Source of the DNA: Kitagawia praeruptora
Lineage: Eukaryota; Streptophyta; Magnoliopsida; Apiales; Apiaceae
DNA length: 64,000 nucleotides
Assembly: GCA_037693485.1 (NCBI GenBank)
Contig: CM075349.1
Span: forward strand, 74,007,001 to 74,071,000
Reading direction: 5' to 3'
The translations under genes were made by a program, and so were the position numbers. The notes under the pieces are model-generated. The model did not search any database and was not told the origin of the DNA. It saw only the letters and a program-made list of their open reading frames with translations. This document shows positions 10,621 to 20,944 of this stretch, piece by piece (positions within the stretch are counted from its first letter, which is position 1; the number at the start of each line of letters is the position of its first letter).

Positions 10621-11595
10621 CAACATGCAGCCGATGGCGTGAACTACTTATTTGCACCTTGGATATCATGGTTGTTATTGCTTCAATCAATACCTTTTTT
10701 CACCCCCAAACACTCTGTACTATCTACCACTTTGGTGGATTTTTGTTGTACCTATAGTTGCTTTAGATGTTAAGATTTATGGTCAATGGCTTACGGAAGG
10801 TAAGCAATTTTTATCAACTGTGGCGAATCCAGCTAGCCAATTATCTGTAATTGGTAGTAATTTGGTTGGAGCCAGAACAGCTACAGAAATGGGATGGACA
10901 GAGAGTTCAATTTGTATATTTTCTTTGGGGATGGTACATTATTTAGTACTCTTTGTTACACTTTATCAAAGATTAGCTGGGAGTGATGGCCTTCCTGCTA
11001 TGGCCAGCTTAACTTGGATCTCCATCTCCGGAAAATATGACTATTTTTCGAAGATGCTCTTCTTTCTTTCATCGTTTCTCTTCATTTCCCTGGTGAGAAT
11101 TATACCTAGCTACCTAGTATAAACTATAAAGACAGATTGTCCCTGTATATAAGTCAGAAAAAAGTTACTAAAATATTGCTGGTCTCATATGATTATAGAA
11201 GTGTCTGGTTAATCACGGCATCAGATTATTATATAATAGGATTAATTAATAACTAAGCTGTCACTTTTAAGCGTAAACATCAAGTTGACAGAGGGATAAT
11301 AACAACTTTAGCAGAAGTATGCAAGTGTGCTTTTGCAAACTCAAGAATAGGCATTTTCGTCTTAACAATTATGCAAGATAATAATTGTTACAATAAATCT
11401 TTAGAGAAGACCTTGAGAATAGTACAACAGTCAGGTCCCTTATCATTTTGTTTTACTACCATACAAGTTATGTCTATGCAATTGCAACAGAGTACAGGTT
11501 AAATCTATATATATTCATCTTCTGAAATTTGTTCAGCAAATAAAAAATAGGTATGCAGGCCATACTTATTCAAGAAATCAATGAGGAAGTTCAAC
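10621..11595 (+). pseudogene. S-type anion channel SLAH-like pseudogene, 5' part
   Basis: This belongs to the SLAC1/SLAH plasma-membrane anion channels (TehA/Mae1 fold), which release chloride or nitrate. The first exon encodes NYLFAPWISWLLLLQSIPFF from 10642, then a one-base insertion near 10705 shifts the frame. After it come PLWWIFVVPIVALDVKIYGQ, STVANPASQLSVIGSNLVGA, MGWTESSICIFSLGMVHYLV and LFVTLYQRLAGSDGLPAM. Family members usually carry about 13 more residues (LRPVFFLF...) between LPAM and ASL; these are absent, probably an in-frame deletion. The exon ends at a GTGAGA donor (11092/11093). A second exon, 11551-11595, reads VCRPYLFKKSMRKFN and is cut by the CACTA insertion at 11596. The N-terminal membrane segments are missing; the sequence meets the inverted FZR fragment instead. 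Confidence 0.88.
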
Positions 11596-12917
11596 CACTA
11601 CGCCATAGATGGCCTGCAGCAACGCTTTTTTTCGGTGTTGCAATGAAAAACGTTACAGTAGCTCTAAACTTGATGGCCTGCAGCAACGCTTTGATTTTGT
11701 GTTGCTGTATACAAAACATGGTGTTGCGGTAGCTATAAGAAACGTAGCAAGTTGCAACACTTGTGAAGTGTTGCCGTTAATATGATTTAAACACAATCTT
11801 TTTAACAAAAATTGAAATAAATAATTATTGTGAACTAAAATTAATTAATTTAGAAAACAAATAATTTAAATTTTCAAAGTTTGTTATTAGAGTCAATAAT
11901 AGAATTTTTATAAAATAGAACATTTTTTATAATTTGAAAATAGACCAAATTATTAAAAAAAACGTAACAAATTATTTATTTTTTTAAAAAAAAATAATTT
12001 TCCATAAAATGAATAAAGTTTGAGAAATAATGTTAAGTTTGATATAAAAAATTTGTATACATTATTGAACTAAAGTATAACATTTTTATGAATAAAAATA
12101 ACATATTACTTATAAATTTAATTAAATTGAAGAAATTTTCAAATAAAAATTAATAAAACAGAAAAATAAAAAAAATTGTACGCTGCATGTGTTCAGTATT
12201 GGAATAGTGGAGTTGGGGCGGTGTCCAAATTATTGGGCTTTTGCTTTTGGCGCTCAGTCCAAATTATTGGACTTGTTAGAGCGCGGCCATTTTGCCGCCT
12301 AGTAAAATCAACACTCTCCCTCTTCCCCTCTATTCACTCACTCACTCTTAACCCTAGTCTTTCTACCGCTCACTCTCTATCGCCGCTCTCCCGCTGCTCT
12401 GACCTCTCTCTCTCTCTCCCTCTAATTTCACAACCCATCCCTGATTTGATCGAATCCCTAATTAGAACCTGTGAGCCATAGATTTAGAAACTACCACTCA
12501 GTTTTCAATCTCCAAAGGTTGATTCACACTCTCTATAATCGGTCTCCATCGATCTCCAACTGATTTGGTATTTTCTTTCTCTCTCTCCTTCCCCCTCGCT
12601 ACATCTCTCTCTCCCTCGCTCCATCTCTCTCTGTCTCTCTCCCCCTCCCTCCTTCGCTCCCCCTCTCTCTTTGCAATATTGAGTTTTAGTTGGTTCATTT
12701 GCTGTATTTTCTCTTCCATTTGATTTATTTTTAGAATTTTTTAGATGTTAATTAGTAATCTGAATTGTTCAATTTGGACAGTTCTGAATTGTTAGAACTC
12801 TTTGTAAAGCAGAGCTAACGCCCAAGTCACATCTTTCTCCTCCTGGTTGTCATATCAATTATGTTTCTGGCATCGTTTAAGTACTTCATATTTTAAGATT
12901 TTTTTTCTTTCTTTCAG

Positions 12918-13109
12918 TCAATACAGATGCAAAGACATCAAAAAATGTTGTTGGTTCAATGTCGCTGACTGCAAATTTGAAAGAGTTCAATTTAATTGAT
13001 CTGGAAAGAGCTACAAGTAACTTCGAAGAGGTATTAGGCAGGGGATGGTCTGGAAAGGTGTTTAAAGGTTGGGTCAATGAGAACACATATGAGCCCAGAA
13101 CTATAGCAG
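12918..13109 (+). pseudogene. Captured exon of a receptor-like cytoplasmic kinase (RLCK-VII/PBL type)
   Basis: The segment lies between a pyrimidine-rich TTTCAG acceptor and a GCAG/GTAACT donor and is open throughout (64 codons). It encodes SLTANLKEFNLIDLERATSN, FEEVLGRGWSGKVFKGWVNE and NTYEPRTIAG. This matches the start of the kinase domain in BIK1/PBL-type kinases (NLKSFSFNELKTATRNF, VLGEGGFGSVFKGWIDENT). The glycine loop is altered: GEGGFG has become GRGWSG. No further kinase exons follow, so this is a single captured exon without catalytic residues. It sits entirely within the CACTA element in the same orientation as the other cargo and may be transcribed with it. Confidence 0.85.
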
Positions 13110-14946
13110 GTAACTTTAATCTGTAGCAGGCCAGTAGTAGTGTGGTATTTCAGTTTGTTTGTACCACAATCATAAGAATTCTTAAAATTCCGTTTTCCAA
13201 TGTCTATGAAGAAAAGTGACAAGAAATACACATGTCATGCCCAGGAATTAAAAAAAAATTGCGGATGAAATTCAACTACAATAGTTCTGTCACTAAATTA
13301 ATATACATATTCATCATGTATGTCATATGTGTGACTGCTATAATGTCTCTTGAACTGTGTTATGTACTTTTGTTAATAGTAAGGTATTTATTCTTTTTGG
13401 TGCAGATGGAATAAGGTCTTAAGAATATTGTTAAGCAAACAAAACAGAAAATGTGAGATATGAATAGGTCTGGAATCACACAATTGCTGACATGAGCCTG
13501 CTGGCATTTGGGACTAGTTTCCCCCAAAATCTCTCTAGCTATTATTAATGCAATACATAATCTTGGGAACTTTTAGCTGGAGGTTGGATTAATATCTATT
13601 TTACCCTCTCCACATTGCATCTGAATACTAGATGCATATATTTTTCATCTTATAATAATGAATTAAGTATCAAGCGACTGCTTACCTAATCTAAATACTC
13701 ACAACTCTTTTTAAATCCTTTTGTTGTATATTGGAGGCATGCTAAAAACATATGAATAATATTTTGTAGATATTTTGTTTCTATTATAATTTGAACCATA
13801 TTAAAACAACCAAGATAATGGGTAGCTTTTATAGGGAATGCAATACATCATGTATATGTCAAAAAAATTATAAACATCTGAAGTCGGTCTGGGCCCTGGG
13901 ACTGGGACACTTGTTGGTTTGGCTGCATTTGACCTATTTCACCTCTATGTTGTTTGTGTTGTGGTTCTGCAAGCTGGAGAACTGAAAAAGATATCAGATT
14001 TAGGAGCTTGGCTCTTAAAGCTGTTTTGGTCTCCTGCTTTTATGTTGGGCTATGCATTATTTTAGAGGCAGATGATCCGCTCTCTCTTTTTTTTTGCTCT
14101 TTTTTGTTTGAGATTATACTTTCAATTGTAATATTTTTTATACAGAAAGGTCTCAGCAATAAGTGTGCAAGTAAATACTATTAGTTCGTTATTCCCTAAT
14201 GTTGTACTTTTGAAATGTATCGACTAAACATTTTCATTAATTTCCTCTTTGTTACATGGACTAAATATGATCATTTTCTCTTATTGGTGCAGATGGAATA
14301 AGGTCTGTATTATATATACCTTCAGCTGTGTTTGTTTCCGTGTCTTAATAGTATGGATCTCTAACTGATTTGGTACTCAGAGTCTGGCAGTTTTTTTCTT
14401 CTTTATTTTGTTTATTTGTTAGAACTTAGAATATGTGTTTGGCGTCTTCTTGTTTACTGAGATTCATTAATATATTGGAACAGTACAAGAGGGATTGATT
14501 TTTGGAATGGTACATCATTGGAAAGGGAGATTAATTAAAATGATGTGAGTTGCTTCTTATTTACTCTGTCTCACCTTATTTAAGTAGTGATATCAGCATA
14601 ATGCTTGCATCGAATTAAACATATATTGTTTAATTACTACATTAATGCTAAGGCCTGTAAGGTACAATTGTTCTATTTGGTTCTAAGATTCCTTCTTAAT
14701 ATTGTGGATGCTGTCATGATTGTGGATACTGTACATTGCCTCTGAATCTTAGACCACACAAAAAAACATCAGAAAATGGCTACAAGTTTATCTTGAGGTG
14801 TTTATCTTGCTTTATTAGGTAATGGCTACAAGTTGTAATGGCAGAGAATGATATCATAATTGTTTTAATTTTACATGATTAAATCTGGAGAATTGTTCAA
14901 CATCATTTCTTGAAAATCTAAAACTATAATTTAATTGTTTGTTCAG

Positions 14947-16814
14947 AGACACAAACTAGCTATGTTGTCTCGTCCAGAAATGAAGAGGTCATATTAGGTA
15001 GTGCACGTGATAATCGTTTAGATCGTGGAATGCAGCCATGCAATACTTCTAGTTTTTGCTTAGCTCCTGAACTTCCTGCTTCTCTTGAGAACTTCACCTA
15101 TGGGGAATTCACTTCAGACACGGCTGGGTATTTTCAAGTTAAGGATAAATTCTTTGAAATTGAGGATTGATATATACCCTTCTTCACTAATGATTTATGA
15201 TATTACACATCTTACTGATCGTGTTGTTTGGCATATTGACTTAATGCAGGAGGGAAATACTTCTCCTTTCCTGGAAACTCAAAATATTATCACTGAGTTT
15301 ACTTCTATATCTGGTGTGCAACATACTTGTTCTTTATTTACATGATTTTTTAAGTTTTTTACTTGCTTTCGGTTCTTTATGGACTTCAACTCATTGATGA
15401 GCCTGAGGAACAGGATCTTGAAACTGGTCAAGTTACAGTTGAATATCCTAAAGGTTCCGCTGTAAATGAGGATAACCATACTGACAAAGATTATCAACTG
15501 GAAGACGATCGTCCAAATAAAAAGGCACGAGGAAAGTCCAGGAAATCTGTTGCTCAGAAAGGGAAAATAGTTCGAAAGCGTAAGAAATCAAACGAGGCAT
15601 CAGAATAGTCAAATAAAAAAATAACAAAGAAGTTCTCCCACTCAACTCGGAGACGTGGAAGATTTGGTACGTGATGGTTGGGTATGACATTATGGCATGT
15701 TGAAAATTTTTATCTAATTCTATTTCCTCATTCTATTCTTTGTACAGATAAGGATTGGCTTAAAACCCCAGAGGATGAGCTTGAAATCTCTGACTTGTCA
15801 CTTAAGGATATAATTCTTCTCGGGGAGTACCGAGAGTGGATAGCGGTATGAATTAAAGTACACTTAATAGCATATTGCTTTTCTTGCCTGGCAATTCTAT
15901 TTTCTCGAATTGTAGATACCAGTACATATTTTGGGGGTAGTAAATTAAATGAAAATTTGTGTGGTTTCTAATATTTTTTGTTGTCTATCTTTGCATTTTG
16001 TCCTGGAAAAAATCCAGAGGCATCACAAACGCCAGTAGGTAATCAGAAGTATTTATAATATTGTGTTACATATTTTCATTTTGCTAAGAGCATTAATTTA
16101 GATATAGTTTGATTGAACGTTAAGAATATACAATGCATGCACTTATAATCTTCAGTTTACACAATAAATGCACGAGGCCAGGCATGTGGCCACTGCATGA
16201 TCGAGTGGTTGGTGGTTGAGCGTTCAACATTCGGGGCCTCTTTCTTGTTAGAAACTCTATGTTCTCAGCTCTGTTATTCGGGGAATATAATCTTATATAT
16301 TAGTGTCTGTATATTAGCTGGAAATAGAGGTGAAGGGAATTTCCTTTATGTATCCAGCTTGTACAGAAATGAAGCTACTGATCTTATATAGGAAAACATA
16401 AAGAAATTACCTGTGTAAACTTGCTATAACATATGGATAATATGATACACAAATATTTTTTTTGATATTAAACAATACCTGAGTGAAGTTTATAGTAGAT
16501 AAGAGTTCACAATGAATAGATAAAATCAATAGCCAATACATTCAATTTTACCATAAATTCTATTTGATCTGGGTTATGAGTCATAAAGGCTTTCACTGCT
16601 TTCAAGTTGCTATGGTTATGTAGCAAATAAAATATTTCTGATATTTTGTTTACTGAATTTACTCTGTACTTGAGCACGTTTGGTTTACATTGTTTATGTG
16701 ATTTTAATTGACTAGAATCCCTTGACATTCAGAGTTCCTCCATTTGTGATCAATGTGATGTCCTTATCCTGGCTTATTTTAAGTTGCAGGTGCAGAGGAG
16801 GATGTGAATTAAGC
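14947..16814 (+). pseudogene. Captured multi-exon gene piece, probably TFIIIB B'' (BDP1)-like
   Basis: Several exon-like segments with matching splice signals lie in one orientation inside the CACTA element. 14947-15168 is a 73-codon open segment (SYVVSSRNEEVILGSARDNR, LENFTYGEFTSDTAGYFQVK). 15250-15314 encodes EGNTSPFLETQNIITEFTSI. About 15390-15666 is rich in Lys/Arg (RPNKKARGKSRKSVAQKGK, then after one TAG, KKITKKFSHSTRRRGRFG). 15749-15845 encodes DKDWLKTPEDELEISDLSLK and DIILLGEYREWIA. A basic tail lies near 16790-16850. KKFSHSTRRR followed by TPEDE and KDIILLGEYRE resembles the block next to the SANT domain of plant TFIIIB B'', a subunit that recruits RNA polymerase III. That identification is from memory and moderate. 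At least one nonsense codon (15606) breaks it. Confidence 0.5.
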
Positions 16815-17398
16815 AACTGCAGAGTCCTCAGTAAAAAAGAGCAAGAAAAAAGAAATCTGCATATATTGATATGGATAAGGATTTTATTTATTTTCTTGTA
16901 GTATAGGATTGTAATTTTTTTTTTGGGTTAAGGGTTATGAAGCCCATTAACTTGTATTGATGAATTTTGGTATTGGTGTAATAAAACAAGTTTTCAATTT
17001 TTAGGAAATGCATATATATATATATACAAATTGTTCCTCTTAATTTATTATTATAAAAGTTTTGTAGGTCATCAATTGCTCAAAATTTGTTTATGTGGGG
17101 CCCACTTGAAAATCCATGGGAGGGGCTCACATGTGGATTTTGCAAAATTTTAACATCTACTGCAACACTAGTTTAGTGTTGCTGTACATTATGTTTAATG
17201 TTGCCATAGAAGTTTCTGGTAACAAAAGTAGTAGTGTTGCCGTAGTGAACAAAAGCGTTGCCGTAGACACCTACGGTAGATGTGCCAAATGCAACGCTGA
17301 AAAAGCGTTGCCGTTTCTTTTTTTTGCTCTACAGCAACGTTTTTTTGGCTTGCTGCAACATTTTGAAAACGTTGCTGCAAGTCATCTATGGCGTAGTG

Positions 17399-17631
17399 AA
17401 CGTTGCATGGTGGGCTTACTTTTATCCAATAACGATACTGGCACTATCTTCCACTGAGCACACGCATGAAGTAAAAAGCTTCATAGCTTACATGCTGATG
17501 ATGATCCTTGTTCTGTTCTTGTTATTCTTGTCTTAATGGTGTTTAATGCTATCAATGCTGATCTAGTTTTAAGACCATGCGACGATCTAATTCCTCCTAC
17601 TTCTAGTTTCGCAACTGAATGACTAAAGATT
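17399..17631 (+). pseudogene. S-type anion channel SLAH-like pseudogene, 3' part
   Basis: Starting with the duplicated AAC codon, the sequence continues the SLAH exon cut at 11595: NVAWWAYFYPITILALSSTE, HTHEVKSFIAYMLMMILVLF. Family members have FNVAWWAYSFPLTFLALAS and EYAQEVK here. The frame stops at 17536, but one base shifted it continues LVLMVFNAINADLVLRP to a stop near 17631, so there is a frameshift at about 17530. With the upstream insertion, the deletion and the CACTA element, the gene carries at least four separate disabling changes. Codon N is encoded by the target duplication, so precise excision would rejoin the exon in frame, though the gene would remain broken elsewhere. Confidence 0.88.
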
Positions 17632-18390
17632 CACAATAATGCATCTATTTCTTGTGATGGTTACCTAGCAGGTGTGTTTGTTAACCATGGATCTGTAGTT
17701 ATTAAAATAAAGTTAAGGCTTACACATCATGACACTTTTCCTTACCCTGCCAATGGCGAGCTAGGTTGTGCAATTGGAACTGTTATTTTTTTTCTTAAAT
17801 ATTTGTAATTGTCATCTATTTTGTGTTTCTTCTGTGTAGTTAGAGAATGTTGTTATAAGGCCCTTGTGATATAAAATTAGTATCATTACACGTAGGCAAC
17901 ATGTCTAGTCCCAGATTACTTGTCAGTACTAAATAAATAAGCCCTGCTCTAAGATTAGGCCCTTATTCCTTAAACAATACACATTTAAAAATGCTACAAA
18001 TAATGACTTAAACAAAAAGGCACCAAAAAATACTTTTTAGGGCATCAAAAGCCCGTATTCTTAAGTCAAAATGGATCTATTTGTTATATTGGTCAACTGG
18101 ACTCTTTCTACTATAGATAGTATGTACACAATACAACATTTTTTAAAAGAGTATATTGCACGGTTCTAACTATAGAAATTTCCACTTGACAGTTGCGAGA
18201 CCCTTGGTATGCATTGGGGACGGAGGGATCACACCATTTGTTGGAAGGATTCCAAGTAAACCACACATAAGGATCCTCCAATAAAATTAAATTCTTTCTA
18301 CTTAGCCAGCTGAGATGCTACACTATGGTCAAAGCAGTAAAGCTCCGTTATCATTGTTACATGAACAAAAGCTTCAATTATATAAAGAAT
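17632..18390. other. Intergenic, no gene recognised
   Basis: AT-rich DNA downstream of the SLAH remnant. No coding segment, RNA gene or transposon end that I can support. Confidence 0.5.
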
Positions 18391-18680
18391 GTGCATATTC
18401 ATCATTTTAACATTTAAGATTAAGTTTTAGTCATGTTAGTATGAAGAAAAATAACTCGGTATCTAAGCTTCAAGTATTTAACCATACCTTTTGATCATAG
18501 TCCGATTGTCATATGCACTAGGCAACCATAGATTTGTGCATATTCATCATTTTAACATTTAAGATTAAGTTTTAGTCATGTTAGTATGAAGAAAAATAAC
18601 TCGGTATCTAAGCTTCAAGTATTTAACCATACCTTTTGATCATAGTCCGATTGTCATATGCACCAGGCAACCATAGATTT
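18391..18680. repeat. 145-bp tandem duplication
   Basis: The unit beginning GTGCATATTCATCATTTTAA occurs twice head to tail (18391-18535 and 18536-18680). I see one difference, a T/C change near the end (CACTAGGCAACC against CACCAGGCAACC). Near identity indicates a very recent duplication. It is non-coding. Confidence 0.92.
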
Positions 18681-18840
18681 GGGCTGAAGAGTCATCGTCG
18701 AATCCCTTTTGAAACACTTGCACTGGGTATATAGGAAATATATGTCCAAACTAAAACCAAAAATGGCACACCATAGTCGACAATAAGACCTCTTATCCAA
18801 CCTGTATCAAAGCCAAAAATGGCAGTTGGAAAGTGATTTA

Positions 18841-19317
18841 GGCCCTGTTTGTTTTAGCTTATGTCTGTGGACTTATGGCTTATAAGGCCATAAGTCCTTA
18901 TGGGGGGTGTTTGCCAAAATAAGTTTTAGCTAAACTTATAACTTATAAGTTCATAAGTTGAATGTTAAGAATTCTTAACTTTCAACTTATAACTTATAAC
19001 TTATTCTCGATATACGCATCCTTCAAATCTTCAAAACCATATATCTCTCGATCCATTCATTAGAAAATTGATATGTATATATCAAATTTCCCTATTCGTT
19101 GAGATCTATCCATTGATATCCATTGTTATATATAAAAAACAAATATTTTGAAAATTATAAAAAAAAGTTAATTTATAAGTTCTGATTTATCCAAACAGTC
19201 TACTAATTATAAGTTCTGATTTACCAAACACTCTAATCACTACTCTACTTATCACTTATATGACATAAGTGCTTATAAGTCATAAGCTACTTATTTTAAG
19301 ATACCCCAAACATACAC
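18841..19317. mobile_element. Tourist-like (PIF/Harbinger) MITE
   Basis: A 477-base AT-rich element flanked by TTA on both sides (18838-18840 and 19318-19320), the 3-base duplication of PIF/Harbinger elements. The ends start GGCCCTGTTTG and finish CAAACATACAC. The inner inverted repeats are built of AGCTTATG and ACTTATAAG motifs. No transposase. Confidence 0.75.
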
Positions 19318-19847
19318 TTAATATAAATAAAACAAAAGTAAAAGGTAACCATTTAATAACTCTTTCATGATTGTTTCCCAGATTCATAAAGCCATGACCT
19401 TATTTTCTGTTGCATAATGTAGTGAGCAAATGCCCCATCACAGAATCAGGGCAAACATTAAAACTGAGGTAAACTCTGTACAGGTTAGTTCCTCTCATTT
19501 TGGAATACGAAACTCATCTATCAATAAGATACTGTATAACATGAACATTTTGCACATCCAATTTTTAATTAGGCAACTAAGTTTATAATTCTCCGAGCAT
19601 CTTTAAATATAAATATTACACATATAGTTGTAAATATAGAGTGACAAGAGACACATAAAAGCAGCTAATTACAAAAGGAGTGAGTCTTTTATAATTTAAT
19701 ACACTGAGGCAAACAACTTGTCATTCACTTGAATTAAATACGAAAGGCAAGCTTACCAAATATGTAACAGACAAAAGAAAATTAAATCATTTGATACCTG
19801 CGGATAATGGCCATTAGATGTCGTGAGCCCTATTTTTGGATCTTCTG

Positions 19848-19997
19848 TTAATTCAGTGTCTTCCAAATGGCAAAGGTAGTGAAAGTGTTCCGGTTGCTAG
19901 CTAAAATTTGATTGGCAACCAAAGCTGATCCGCCAAATGGTTCAACAGACAAGTACTTGCCTGGCTTACTGGACTTGAGCTGCAGTTGGTTTTTGTC
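19848..19997 (-). pseudogene. GH5 exo-1,3-beta-glucanase-like N-terminal (fascin-like) exon
   Basis: After a TTTTGTAG acceptor the minus strand is open for 49 codons: DKNQLQLKSSKPGKYLSVEP, FGGSALVANQILASNRNTFT, TFAIWKTLN, then a stop. Plant GH5 exo-1,3-beta-glucanases carry a fascin-like module with the pattern QLQFKSVTLKKYLCAE-GGG, IVVANRTSASGWETFKLWRI, and the spacing fits well. The catalytic exons of the same kind of gene are found on the same strand at 8865-9325, about 10.5 kb away. The SLAH and FZR fragments and a CACTA element lie between. Whether these are one exploded gene or two fragments cannot be decided here. Confidence 0.55.
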
Positions 19998-20633
19998 CTA
20001 CAAAAGTAAAAATTATAGCTTGAAATCATGATTCGGAAAAGAAATCTGCACTTCTCAGACCCTTTTTTAATGAATATTTGCAGGAAATACATTGGAATAA
20101 AGTGTTTTAGATTTTTTTTAATGTGCCCCTATAATGTTTGCAATTATATTATAATTACAAACGACCAGCACCCTGTAAAATGTGTTGTGCCCCGCGCTAG
20201 GTAATACTCAGTTCCTATTATTTTACATTATTTGTACACGGGAAAGCCTGAAATTTTTAGCAACCTCAACTCAAATGCTCATTAGGTGTAGCTTATATTT
20301 AGAATCTAGGAGCTGAGGAACTACTTAGTATCCTAAGAATGAATTTCTATAATAAATGTCAGTATTTACTGGTTGTGGGTTAACAGTAACACCCTCTTTA
20401 GAATCCAATCCAACGTCTGTTTGCAATTCTATTCAAATAACGGGAGGGAACAAAAGTAGTGGTTCACTGTATGCCTAATCAAGGGTAATATAATTAAGCC
20501 AACATTGCTATTCAATCAAAGTTAAGGAACCCTAACCAAATAAACCACGACCAACAACATACCCTAAGATGCGGTATGAAAAAGGCAAATTATACGAATA
20601 AAGAAGAAGAAGAATGTCAGATCACAGAATTAC

Positions 20634-20663
20634 CTCGGAGTAGCGTAGAATCTGCTCAGCCAT
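20634..20663 (-). other. Small first-exon candidate (MAEQILRYSE)
   Basis: On the minus strand an ATG at 20663 is followed by nine codons and a GTAATT donor. It is preceded by a leader containing a TATATA stretch (20664-20670). The product begins MAEQILRYSE. It lies 640 bases upstream of the fascin-like exon, but the peptide is not like GH5 N-termini. Possibly the first exon of another gene fragment. Confidence 0.25.
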
Positions 20664-20944
20664 ATATACCACCAAGAACCCTAAGCCTTCAAATTTTAAG
20701 CATAGGAACAGTAGCCTGGTGATTGCTCGGTGGTGTTCTGGTACAATCCCAAACTAAAAAGAGAAAGGGCGATCAAAGTAATTTCGGGAGGCAGAACATA
20801 AAACCATCGTTTGCAAGCAACGGATGGGAAGTGATGGGGAATCCGGGTAAATATATTAGGCATACAAAGAGGAATAAAATGTCCCCATGATTTTTTTGTA
20901 AAAAGGGGTAAAAAAGTCTTTTCAAGTGCATTAAAATGTCTCAT

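Larger units (their letters stand above)
11596..17398 (+). mobile_element. Complete non-autonomous CACTA element carrying host gene fragments (Pack-CACTA)
   Basis: The left end CACTACGCCATAGATGGC (11596-11613) and the right end GTCATCTATGGCGTAGTG (17381-17398) form CACTA inverted repeats. The flanks are both AAC (11593-11595 and 17399-17401), the 3-base target duplication of CACTA elements. Subterminal regions of about 200-300 bases at both ends are rich in short AGCAACG/CGTTGC motifs, presumed transposase-binding sites. The 5.8-kb interior has no transposase. It holds a CT-rich leader (12300-12680) and spliceable pieces of at least two host genes: a receptor-like kinase exon and several exons resembling TFIIIB B''. 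The AGATGGAATAAGGTCT motif after a GTGC occurs twice (13404 and 14291), indicating internal duplication. Mobilisation would require a transposase in trans, such as a relative of the element at 1-5213. Confidence 0.93.

Noticed and set aside
16180..16260. tRNA/SINE-like GATCGAGTGGTTGGTGGTTG
   Set aside because: No acceptable box B at the right distance and no flanking duplication.
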